Shown here: piece after piece, positions 1 through 5,972 of the stretch
Layout of the letters: each line of letters opens with the position of its first letter
Position numbering within the stretch: the first letter of the stretch is position 1
Source of the DNA: Alphaproteobacteria bacterium
GTDB lineage: Bacteria > Pseudomonadota > Alphaproteobacteria > ATCC43930 > CGMCC-115725
NCBI GenBank assembly: GCA_028866355.1
Contig: JAGWIH010000129.1
Span: forward strand, 1-6,639
Length of the DNA stretch: 6,639 nt
Direction of reading: 5' to 3'
Notes under the pieces: generated by a model
What the model saw: only the letters and a program-made list of their open reading frames with translations
Databases searched by the model: none
What the model was told of the DNA's origin: nothing
Position numbers and translations under genes: made by a program

Positions 1-813
1 CGCCATCATCCAGTTGATGTTGCCGCGCAGCGTGTTGATCTCGCCGTTATGGGCGAGGAAGCGGAACGGATGCGCCAGCTCCCACGACGGGAAGGTGTTG
101 GTCGAGAACCGCGCGTGCACCAACGCCAGCGCCGATTCGGTGCGCGGATCTTGCAGATCCTTGTAGTAGAGCGCGAGGCGCTCGGGGATCACCATGCCCT
201 TGTAGATGATCGTGCGCGTCGACACGCTGGCGATATAGAACGCCGCGCCTTCCGGCAGCTTCTTGGCGCGAACGGTGGCGTGCGACTGCTTGCGGATGAC
301 ATAGAGCTTGCGCTCGAGCGCTTCGGCGTCGGCGCAATTGGCGCCGCGTGCGACGAAGAATTGCCGGATGACCGGTTCGATCGGCTTGATGCTCTCGCCG
401 AGCACGCTGGAATCGACCGGCACGTCGCGCCAGCCGAGCAGCGTCTGGCCTTCGGCGGCAATGAGCCGGGTGATCGTGGCTTCGCATTCGCGCCGGGTTT
501 CCGGATGGCGCGGCAGGAAGACCATGCCGACGCCGTAGCGCCCCGCTTCCGGCAGCGCGAAACCCAACCGCTTGGCCTCGCCCTGGAACAGCTTCTCGGG
601 CAGCTGAATGAGGATACCGGCGCCGTCGCCCGCAAGCGGATCCGAGCCCACAGCGCCGCGATGCGCCAGGTTGTGCAGAATCTCGATGCCTTTGGCGAGG
701 ATCTCGTGGCTTTTGCGGTTCTTGATATGCGCAATGAACCCGACGCCGCATGCATCGTGCTCATGCGCCGGGTCGTACAAACCTTGCCGCGCCACCATAC
801 CGTGCGCCGTCAA
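1..813 (-). CDS. gltB: Glutamate synthase large subunit, N-terminal part (runs off left edge)
   Basis: GltB carries the glutaminase and synthase halves of glutamate synthase, which turns 2-oxoglutarate and glutamine into two glutamates in the cytoplasm, with a small GltD subunit supplying electrons. The 271 codons seen, all open to the window edge, cover most of the N-terminal class II amidotransferase domain. Visible hallmarks are YDPAHEHDACGVGF (residues 13-26; Cys22 is the expected N-terminal nucleophile after propeptide removal), HRGAVGSDPLAGDGAG (51-66), ARFSTNTFPSW (234-244) and AHNGEINTLRGN (254-265, with the oxyanion-hole Asn256-Gly257). The family is about 1500 residues, so roughly the first fifth is present. 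I chose TTG (811-813) because GGAGGA lies 7 bases before it; the ATG at 796-798 is in frame but has no ribosome binding site. Either start leaves a short propeptide (21 or 16 residues). The gene diverges from the dehydrogenase operon. Family assignment is very secure, the exact start less so. Confidence 0.96.
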   Translation of the reverse strand, partial: MTAHGMVARQGLYDPAHEHDACGVGFIAHIKNRKSHEILAKGIEILHNLAHRGAVGSDPLAGDGAGILIQLPEKLFQGEAKRLGFALPEAGRYGVGMVFLPRHPETRRECEATITRLIAAEGQTLLGWRDVPVDSSVLGESIKPIEPVIRQFFVARGANCADAEALERKLYVIRKQSHATVRAKKLPEGAAFYIASVSTRTIIYKGMVIPERLALYYKDLQDPRTESALALVHARFSTNTFPSWELAHPFRFLAHNGEINTLRGNINWMMA

Positions 814-820
814 AACCCCA

Positions 821-826
821 TCCTCC
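821..826 (-). promoter_or_regulatory. Ribosome binding site of gltB, supports a TTG start
   Basis: On the minus strand GGAGGA is followed by the 7-base spacer TGGGGTT and then TTG (811-813), in frame with GltB. The only nearby ATG in frame, at 796-798, would sit 22 bases from this site and has no purine-rich site of its own. An out-of-frame ATG overlaps the site's end but reads ATG-GGG-TTT-TGA and stops at once. This is a spacing argument, not proof. Confidence 0.6.
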
Positions 827-912
827 CCCGATCCGATCGCCCCTGGGTTGCGCCCCAAGACCGGACCGGGAATTTCGCCCTGCCGCATCGAAGAATCCCG
901 CTGCGGCGGTTT

Positions 913-939
913 CGCGATGTGCTTTGTGGCAGCATCGCG
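913..939. repeat. Imperfect inverted repeat on the gltB side of the intergenic region
   Basis: CGCGATG (913-919) pairs perfectly with CATCGCG (933-939). TGC (920-922) then pairs with GCA (929-931), leaving one unpaired G at 932 and a loop of TTTGTG (923-928). Ten base pairs with a single bulge is strong for so short an element. It could be a DNA operator overlapping the candidate gltB -10 element, or, if transcription starts further upstream, a hairpin in the gltB leader RNA. There is no T-run on either side, so it does not look like a terminator. Confidence 0.5.
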
Positions 940-959
940 GCAGGGCCCCAATGAGTCAA
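931..959 (-). promoter_or_regulatory. Candidate promoter for gltB
   Basis: On the minus strand TTGACT (959-954) matches the sigma-70 -35 hexamer at five of six positions, and after 17 bases comes GATGCT (936-931), which matches TATAAT at only three. Transcription would start near 924, giving a leader of about 110 bases. The -10 element lies inside the right arm of the inverted repeat 913-939, so a protein bound there could block it. The weak -10 keeps confidence low. Confidence 0.3.
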
Positions 960-1072
960 GAAAAGCCTAACGTTAAATGGGGTGTTTCGGGCCGAATAAA
1001 ACCCTTGGGCCGACAGGGAAATCACCGGTTTAGGCGGCGCCCCGCGACCGGCACTTTCGGCAATGCGCTGAC

Positions 1073-1110
1073 GCGTCGCACGGCGTTGACAGTGGCGGAG
1101 CCTGCGACGC
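1073..1110. repeat. 8+8 base inverted repeat flanking the operon's -35 element
   Basis: GCGTCGCA (1073-1080) and TGCGACGC (1103-1110) are exact reverse complements separated by 22 bases. Their centres are 30 bases apart, close to three helical turns, so both arms would face the same side of the DNA. The perfect TTGACA (1086-1091) lies between them and the right arm touches the candidate -10 region. The left arm also overlaps the palindrome GACGCGTC (1070-1077). This fits a regulator site, but in GC-rich DNA a match of this size could arise by chance. Confidence 0.4.
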
Positions 1111-1115
1111 ATGGT
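1086..1115 (+). promoter_or_regulatory. Candidate promoter of the dehydrogenase operon
   Basis: TTGACA (1086-1091) is a perfect sigma-70 -35 hexamer. The best -10 candidate is CATGGT (1110-1115) after an 18-base spacer, matching TATAAT at three of six positions. A start near 1122 would give a leader of about 50 bases before the GTG at 1173. A perfect -35 with a poor -10 is typical of promoters that need an activator, which fits the inverted repeat around it, but this remains inference. Confidence 0.4.
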
Positions 1116-1119
1116 TGAA

Positions 1120-1151
1120 CGCGTCCCGCGAGGACGCGGCGCCGAGCGCCG
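1120..1151 (+). promoter_or_regulatory. Two tandem GC-rich hairpins in the leader of the dehydrogenase operon
   Basis: CGCGTCC (1120-1126) pairs with GGACGCG (1132-1138) around the loop CGCGA. Directly after it CGGCGC (1137-1142) pairs with GCGCCG (1146-1151) around CGA. The two stems share bases 1137-1138, so they compete at their junction. They end 9 bases before the AAGGA ribosome binding site (1161-1165). There is no U-run, so neither is a normal intrinsic terminator. They may stabilise the mRNA, tune translation, or simply reflect GC-rich sequence. Confidence 0.35.
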
Positions 1152-1160
1152 TTCGCAGGG

Positions 1161-1165
1161 AAGGA
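1161..1165 (+). promoter_or_regulatory. Ribosome binding site of the E1 alpha gene, supports the GTG start
   Basis: AAGGA, within GGGAAGGA (1158-1165), lies 7 bases before GTG (1173-1175). In the E1 alpha frame a TGA occurs at 1116-1118 and no ATG, GTG or TTG follows it before 1173, so this GTG is the first possible start. Confidence 0.75.
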
Positions 1166-1172
1166 TATCCGC

Positions 1173-2198
1173 GTGACCGGCCGCGCCCAGCTGAAATCCG
1201 TGACGCCGCGCAACGACGAACTGACCGAGGCCAAGCGCCTCGAGCTCTATCGCCTGCAGGTCGAAATCCGCGACTGCGAGCAGCGCGCCTACGATTTGTT
1301 CCTGCAAGGCCTGGTCAAGGGCACCAGCCATCTCTCGCTCGGCCAGGAGGCGGTCGCCGCCGGTTTCGCCGGCGCGATGGAAAAAGGCGACCTCAGCTTC
1401 TGCACCTATCGCGGACATGCCCACACGCTGGCGCGCGGGGTACCGATGGAAAAAGTGCTGGGCGAGCTGATGCAGCGCGACAACGGGCTGATGCGCGGCA
1501 AGGGCGGCTCGATGCATCTGACGTCGGTCGATCACGGCGTCATGGGGTCTTACGCGATCATCGGCGCGCATCTGCCGATCGCCTGCGGCGCCGCGTGGCG
1601 TGCGCAATACAAAGGCCAAAAGGACGTGTCGGTGTGTTTCTTCGGCGACGGCACGACCAACATCGGCGCCTTCCACGAGGCGCTCAATTTCGCCGCGGTG
1701 TGGAAGCTGCCGGTGATCTTCGTCTGCGAGAACAATCTCTACATGGAATACACGCCCATTGGCGAGGTCACGGCCGTCCCGCATCCTGCCGCCGACCGCG
1801 CCGGCGCCTATGGGCTCGAACGCATCGTCATCGACGGCAACGATGCCGACGAAGTATTCCGTACCGCCCGCGCCGCATTCGACAAGGCCCGCGCCGGCGG
1901 CGGGCCGTCGCTAATCGAATGCATGACCTATCGCTATAGCGGTCATTCGCGTGCCGATCCGGCGAAGTACCGGCCGACCGGCGAGCTCGAGGAATGGATG
2001 AAGCGCGATCCGATCCAGCTTTATCGCAGCCGGCTGCTGGCGGCCGGAATCGGCGAGGGCGCGGTGAAAGCGATCGAGCAGGACTCGAAGCGCAAGGTCG
2101 ACGCCGCGACCGAGACGTGCAAGGCCGCGCCGGCATCGCCCGCCGAGATTCTGGCCACCGACGTTTATGCGGACGGAGGCTGGGCGTGGCGGAATTGA
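1173..2198 (+). CDS. Thiamine-diphosphate dehydrogenase E1 component, alpha subunit (acetoin/2-oxo acid dehydrogenase type)
   Basis: This 341-residue protein is the alpha chain of an alpha2beta2 E1 enzyme, which binds thiamine diphosphate and Mg2+, cleaves the substrate and passes an acyl group to the lipoyl arm of E2 in the cytoplasm. The thiamine-diphosphate motif runs from GDG (158-160) to NN (187-188). Upstream are YRGHAHTLARG (79-89) and RGKGGSMHL (108-116), typical of this family. TYRYSGHSRADP (252-263) is the conserved active-site loop that carries the phosphorylation sites in mammalian enzymes. The CENNLYMEYTP segment (185-195) resembles acetoin dehydrogenase AcoA more than classical pyruvate dehydrogenase (CENNRYAMGT-type). 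Full length for the family. First gene of the operon; its 3' end overlaps the E1 beta start by 13 bases, implying translational coupling. Substrate could be pyruvate, acetoin, a branched-chain or other 2-oxo acid; sequence alone does not decide. Confidence 0.93.
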   Translation: MTGRAQLKSVTPRNDELTEAKRLELYRLQVEIRDCEQRAYDLFLQGLVKGTSHLSLGQEAVAAGFAGAMEKGDLSFCTYRGHAHTLARGVPMEKVLGELMQRDNGLMRGKGGSMHLTSVDHGVMGSYAIIGAHLPIACGAAWRAQYKGQKDVSVCFFGDGTTNIGAFHEALNFAAVWKLPVIFVCENNLYMEYTPIGEVTAVPHPAADRAGAYGLERIVIDGNDADEVFRTARAAFDKARAGGGPSLIECMTYRYSGHSRADPAKYRPTGELEEWMKRDPIQLYRSRLLAAGIGEGAVKAIEQDSKRKVDAATETCKAAPASPAEILATDVYADGGWAWRN

Positions 2199-3166
2199 CG
2201 TATCGTGATGCCGTCGCCAGAGGCATCGCGCAGGAGATGAGCCGCGATCCCGACGTCGTGTTCCTCGGCGAGGATGTCGCCAAGGCCGGCGGCGTGTTCA
2301 AAGCGACGGTCGGCTTGCTCGAACAATTCGGGCCGCAGCGCGTGCGCGACACGCCGATTTCGGAGCAGGCGATCCTGGGCGCCGCGATGGGCGCGGCGAT
2401 GACCGGCTTGAAGCCGATTGCCGAGATCATGTTCTCGGATTTTTTCGCGGTGTGCTTCGACTACATCGCCAACGAGATTCCGAAATCGCGCTACATGTCG
2501 AACGGCCAGGTGAAATGCCCGTTGGTCATTCGCACCGGCAACGGCGCCGGCTCGCGTTTCGGCGCGCAGCACAGCCAAAGTGTCGAGAACTGGGCGATGA
2601 TGATCCCGGGCCTCAAGGTGGTGGCGCCGTCGACTCCGAAGGACGTGATCGGGCTGATGGCCGCGGCGGTGCGCGATCCCGACCCCGTTATCTTCTTCGA
2701 GCACAAATCGCTTTATGCGACCAAGGGCGACGTGCCCGACGGCGAGATCGTCGACCGGCTCGGCACGGCGAAGATCGTCCGGCCCGGCAAGGATGCGACG
2801 GTGCTGGCGCTGGCGTTGATGGTGCCGCGCGCGCTGGCCGCTGCCGAAACGCTGGCGAAGGAGCACGGCATCGACGTCGAGGTGATCGACGTGCGCTCGC
2901 TGGTGCCGCTCGATTTGGCCACCATCCTGGGATCGGTCGCACGCACCCATCGTTTATTCACGGTCGAGGAAAACCCGCGCCTGTGCGGCTGGGGCGCGGA
3001 GCTGGCTTCGATCGCCGCCGACGAGGCGTTCTACGATCTCGACGGCCCGGTGGTTCGCATCACCACGCCGCACATTCCGCTGCCGGCGGCGGACAATCTC
3101 GAAGACCTAGCGCTGCCGAACGCGCCGCGCATCGTCGACAAGATCCGCCGCTCGCTCAACGCGTGA
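2186..3166 (+). CDS. Thiamine-diphosphate dehydrogenase E1 component, beta subunit (acetoin/2-oxo acid dehydrogenase type)
   Basis: Beta chain of the E1 enzyme, partner of the preceding alpha subunit: it completes the active site, which lies between the subunits. The protein is 326 residues, normal for AcoB/PdhB. Visible motifs are FLGEDV (26-31), with the acidic residue expected to contact the thiamine ring (Glu29), RDTPISEQ (54-61), GAQHSQSVENW (126-136, with the family's conserved His129), and VIDVRSLVPLD (233-243) in the C-terminal transketolase domain. The start is GTG at 2186 with GGAGG (2175-2179) six bases upstream. Longer readings of this frame, beginning inside the alpha gene, give N-terminal sequence unlike any E1 beta and are rejected. 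The gene overlaps the alpha stop by 13 bases. GAGG of the next ribosome binding site overlaps its TGA. Assignment to the family is firm; substrate is open. Confidence 0.93.
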   Translation: MAELTYRDAVARGIAQEMSRDPDVVFLGEDVAKAGGVFKATVGLLEQFGPQRVRDTPISEQAILGAAMGAAMTGLKPIAEIMFSDFFAVCFDYIANEIPKSRYMSNGQVKCPLVIRTGNGAGSRFGAQHSQSVENWAMMIPGLKVVAPSTPKDVIGLMAAAVRDPDPVIFFEHKSLYATKGDVPDGEIVDRLGTAKIVRPGKDATVLALALMVPRALAAAETLAKEHGIDVEVIDVRSLVPLDLATILGSVARTHRLFTVEENPRLCGWGAELASIAADEAFYDLDGPVVRITTPHIPLPAADNLEDLALPNAPRIVDKIRRSLNA

Positions 3167-3174
3167 GGTGGGTT

Positions 3175-4650
3175 ATGGCTGGTATCAGCAAAGTGAAGCT
3201 CAAGGACGCGCCGGACATCGAAGTGCCGACCGGCCTCTTTATCGGCGGTCAGTTCCGCGGGGCGACCGGCGGCGGCCAGTTCGACGTGATCAATCCGGCG
3301 ACGGAACAGCCGCTGTGCAAGGTGGCCGACGGCACCGTCGACGACGCCAAGGCCGCGCTCGATGCCGCCGCCCGCGCCTTCCCGGCCTGGTCGGCGACCA
3401 ATCCGCGCGATCGCGCCGAGATCCTGCGCAAATGCTTCGAGCTGGCGATAGCACGCAAGGAATTCTTCGCCCGGCTGATGACGCTCGAGAACGGCAAGGC
3501 GCTGGCCGATTCGCGTGCCGAGGCGACCTATGCCGCCGAATTCTTCCGCTGGTATTCGGAGGAGGCGCCGCGGAATTTGGGCGAAGTCTCGCGCGCGCCG
3601 TCGACCGGCGCCCGCATCCTGGTCCAGCACAAGGCGGTGGGCATCGCGGTGATGGTAACGCCGTGGAATTTTCCGGCGGCGATGGGCACACGCAAGATCG
3701 CACCCGCACTGGCCGCAGGCTGCACCGTCGTCTTGAAGCCGGCATCGGAAACGCCGCTGACCATGCTGGCGCTGGCCGAGCTGTTCCAGGAGGCCGGTGT
3801 GCCGGCGGGCGTCGTCAATATTATGCCCTCGCGCAAATCCGGCGCGGTGGTCAGCACCATGCTGCACGATCCGCGGGTGCGGGTGATTTCGTTCACCGGC
3901 TCGACCGAGGTCGGCCGCAAGCTGTTGCACGAAGCCGCCGACAACGTGGTGCGTCCGGCGATGGAGCTCGGCGGCAACGCGCCGTTCATCGTCTGCGAGG
4001 ATGCCGACATCGACGCCGCGGTCGACGGCGCCATGGTCGCCAAGATGCGCAACATGGGCGAGGCGTGCACCTCGGCCAATCGCTTCTATGTCCATGAGAA
4101 AGTGCACGACGCCTTTGTCGACAAGTTCGCCGCCAAAATGAAGGCGCTGAAAGTCGGCAACGGGCTCGAGGACGGTGTCACCGTCGGCCCGCTGGTCAAC
4201 GCCGACACGCGCGACAAGGTCGCGGCCCTGGTCGAGGACGCGCTCAACAAGGGCGCGCGTGCGGTGATCGGCGGCCAGCGCGTCAACCGCACCGGCTATT
4301 ACTATCCGCCGACGGTGCTGGTCGACGTGCCCGACAATGCACGCTGCCTGAAAGAGGAGATTTTCGGGCCGGTGGCGCCGATCCAGAAATTCCGCGACGA
4401 GGACGAGGCCATCCGCAAGGCCAACGACACCGAGTTCGGCCTGATCTCGTATGTCTACACGCGCGATCTGTCACGCGGCCTGAAGATCTCGGAACGGCTC
4501 GAAGCCGGCATGATCGGCCTCAATCGCGGCGTCGCCAGCGATCCGGCGGCGCCGTTCGGCGGCGCCAAGCAGTCGGGCATCGGCCGCGAAGGCGCGCACG
4601 AAGGCATGATGGAATTCCTCGAGACGCAATACGTCTCGGTCACCTGGTAG
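3175..4650 (+). CDS. NAD(P)-dependent aldehyde dehydrogenase, succinate-semialdehyde dehydrogenase (GabD) type
   Basis: A complete 491-residue cytoplasmic aldehyde dehydrogenase that should oxidise an aldehyde to its acid. Family residues are all present: Asn165 in TPWNFP, Lys188 in LKPASETP, the cofactor-loop FTGSTEVG (240-247), Glu264 in MELGGNAP, nucleophile Cys298 in GEACTS, and EIFGPV (395-400). GabD-like signatures include FGGAKQSGIGREG (461-473). Arg173 (8 after Asn165) and Arg292 (6 before Cys298) occupy the positions that bind the carboxylate of succinate semialdehyde in human SSADH. The second cysteine of the human CxC redox switch is Ser300 here. ATG at 3175 has GAGG (3165-3168) six bases upstream, overlapping the E1 beta stop. 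Its place between E1 and E2 genes suggests a role in the same pathway, as with the aldehyde dehydrogenases of some acetoin operons. Related glutarate-semialdehyde or broad-range enzymes remain possible. Confidence 0.92.
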   Translation: MAGISKVKLKDAPDIEVPTGLFIGGQFRGATGGGQFDVINPATEQPLCKVADGTVDDAKAALDAAARAFPAWSATNPRDRAEILRKCFELAIARKEFFARLMTLENGKALADSRAEATYAAEFFRWYSEEAPRNLGEVSRAPSTGARILVQHKAVGIAVMVTPWNFPAAMGTRKIAPALAAGCTVVLKPASETPLTMLALAELFQEAGVPAGVVNIMPSRKSGAVVSTMLHDPRVRVISFTGSTEVGRKLLHEAADNVVRPAMELGGNAPFIVCEDADIDAAVDGAMVAKMRNMGEACTSANRFYVHEKVHDAFVDKFAAKMKALKVGNGLEDGVTVGPLVNADTRDKVAALVEDALNKGARAVIGGQRVNRTGYYYPPTVLVDVPDNARCLKEEIFGPVAPIQKFRDEDEAIRKANDTEFGLISYVYTRDLSRGLKISERLEAGMIGLNRGVASDPAAPFGGAKQSGIGREGAHEGMMEFLETQYVSVTW

Positions 4651-4664
4651 GCGACGGCGGCCCC

Positions 4665-5969
4665 ATGGACGTCATCATGCCCCAGCTCGGCGAGACCGTC
4701 GCCGAAGGCAAGGTCGCGAGCTGGTTCAAGAAGGTCGGCGACAAGGTCTCCGCGGGCGATAATCTGTTCCTCATCGAAACCGACAAGGTTTCGATGGAGG
4801 TCCAGGCGACCGAAGCCGGCACGCTCACCGAAATTCGCGTGCCTGCGGGCGAAACCGTGCCGGTCGGCACGGTCATCGCGATCGTTGGCAAAGCGGGCGA
4901 GAAGGCAGCCGTGGCGAAACCAGCGCCGGCGCGGCCGGCAGCAAGCGTCGCCAAATCGGCGTCCGCGCCGGTAGCGGCGACCGTGCTCAGCACGCCAACC
5001 AACACCTATCGGCCGTTTACGCCCACGCCTTTTGAAGAAGTTCGTACGCCCGTCGGCATCGCGTCGGCGCCAGCCGCGGCACTCAGCGGACTCAAGACGA
5101 CGCCGCTGGCGCGACGGCTGATCCAGAACACCGGCGCCGATCTGGCAACGATCGCGCAGCGCGTCAAGGCGCGTGGCGGTTGGCGCATTGCCGCCGCCGA
5201 CGTCGACGGCGCGCCGGCCGCGCCGGCCATCGCGCGCGCCCCGATCGCGCCCCGCGAGGGCGATACGATCGAGCCGCTCAATCGCATCCGCGCGCAAACC
5301 GCCGCCAATCTCGCCGAAGCCTGGCGCACCATTCCGCATGCCTTCCAGGCAGTCGAACTCGACGTGACCGGCATCGCGGCGGCGCGCGACAAGGCCAAGG
5401 CGACGTTCGAGACGCATCACGGCGTGGCGCTGACCTATCTGCCGTTCATCGCGCGCGCGCTGTGTCTCGCGCTCGATCAGTTCCCCCGCGCCAACGCCAG
5501 CTTCGATCGCGACCGGCTGATCCTGCATCGCGACGTTAATCTCGGCATCGCCACCGACCTGGACCAGGACGGGCTGATCGTGCCGGTGATCCAGAACGCC
5601 GAGGATATGACCGTCGCCGGCCTGGCCAAGGCCATCGCGCGGCTGGCCGACAAGGCGCGCAGCGGCAAGCTGACGCCGGCGGACCTCGCCGGCGCGACCT
5701 ACACGCTCACCAACAACGGCAGCTTCGGCACGCGCTTCACCATGCCGGTGATCAATCCGCCCAACGTGGCAATCCTGTCGTTCGACGCCGTGCGCAAGAC
5801 GCCGGTCGTGGTCGAAGGACCGAAAGGCGAAAGCGTCGCCATCCGCCGCGTCGCCATGATCGGCCAGAGTTTCGACCATCGCGCCTTCGACGGCAGCTAT
5901 GCCGGCTCGCTGCTGCGCCGGATCAAAGAGGTCGTCGAGACGCGCGACTGGGCCGCGGAACTCGGCTGA
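4665..5969 (+). CDS. Dihydrolipoamide acyltransferase, E2 component of the dehydrogenase complex
   Basis: E2 forms the core of the complex and moves the acyl group from E1 to CoA through a lipoyl lysine. Domains of the 434-residue protein: one lipoyl domain (1-75) with Lys41 in ETDKVSMEV as the lipoylation site; an Ala/Pro/Lys-rich flexible linker (about 78-106); a peripheral subunit-binding domain (about 143-182, TPLARRL and GADLATIA); a second linker (182-199); and the catalytic acyltransferase domain (200-434). The last shows TYTLTNNGSFG (345-355) and the active-site SFDHRAFDG (402-410) with His405 and Asp409. Length and layout match bacterial E2 proteins with one lipoyl domain. The subunit-binding domain lacks the usual GTGPGGR loop. 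The gene starts 14 bases after the aldehyde dehydrogenase with only a weak GGCGG ribosome binding site, so coupling is likely. The acyl group carried is unknown. No E3 gene follows. Confidence 0.94.
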   Translation: MDVIMPQLGETVAEGKVASWFKKVGDKVSAGDNLFLIETDKVSMEVQATEAGTLTEIRVPAGETVPVGTVIAIVGKAGEKAAVAKPAPARPAASVAKSASAPVAATVLSTPTNTYRPFTPTPFEEVRTPVGIASAPAAALSGLKTTPLARRLIQNTGADLATIAQRVKARGGWRIAAADVDGAPAAPAIARAPIAPREGDTIEPLNRIRAQTAANLAEAWRTIPHAFQAVELDVTGIAAARDKAKATFETHHGVALTYLPFIARALCLALDQFPRANASFDRDRLILHRDVNLGIATDLDQDGLIVPVIQNAEDMTVAGLAKAIARLADKARSGKLTPADLAGATYTLTNNGSFGTRFTMPVINPPNVAILSFDAVRKTPVVVEGPKGESVAIRRVAMIGQSFDHRAFDGSYAGSLLRRIKEVVETRDWAAELG

Positions 5970-5972
5970 GCC

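Larger units (their letters stand above)
814..1172. other. Divergent intergenic region between gltB and the dehydrogenase operon
   Basis: About 360 bases with no convincing gene. Open frames crossing it are extensions of frames antisense to gltB or E1 alpha and resemble no known protein. It must hold the promoters of both gltB (leftward) and the dehydrogenase operon (rightward). A stretch around 958-1004 is clearly richer in A/T than its surroundings and contains the 8-base palindrome TAACGTTA (968-975). GGGCCGA occurs twice in direct orientation (989-995 and 1007-1013). Two inverted repeats and two leader hairpins are listed separately. I recognise no riboswitch, small RNA or known operator consensus. 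Confidence 0.8.

Noticed and set aside
49..954. Plus-strand open frame of 301 codons covering the gltB region
   Set aside because: Antisense to gltB, which shows strict family motifs along the whole stretch. The frame's Arg/Ala-rich product has no recognisable motif.
968..975. Palindrome TAACGTTA as a specific operator
   Set aside because: Eight bases only, single copy, and no known consensus I can tie it to; mentioned only as part of the A/T-richer patch.
989..1013. Direct repeat GGGCCGA as a binding-site pair
   Set aside because: Seven bases, 18 apart, GC-rich; too likely by chance to report as a feature.
810..1784. Minus-strand open frame of 324 codons spanning the intergenic region and opposite E1 alpha
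   Set aside because: Most of it is antisense to E1 alpha and the remainder crosses the promoter region; no domain or ribosome binding site supports it.
1994..2185. Upstream extension of the E1 beta frame, starting at ATG 1994
   Set aside because: The extra residues are the E1 alpha sequence read in another frame. The GTG at 2186 has GGAGG at the right distance and gives the normal family length.
2452..3174. Upstream extension of the aldehyde dehydrogenase frame, suggesting an E1 beta fusion
   Set aside because: It is a different frame from E1 beta, so it is not a fusion. ATG 3175 with GAGG six bases upstream gives a normal-length enzyme.
3031..4107. Minus-strand open frame of 358 codons opposite the aldehyde dehydrogenase
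   Set aside because: Shadow of the dehydrogenase codons; low-complexity composition and no recognisable domain.
4455..5879. Long minus-strand open frame of 474 codons opposite the E2 gene
   Set aside because: It is antisense to a gene with unmistakable E2 motifs, is rich in Arg/Gly/His/Asp repeats typical of reverse-frame reading in GC-rich DNA, and resembles no protein family.
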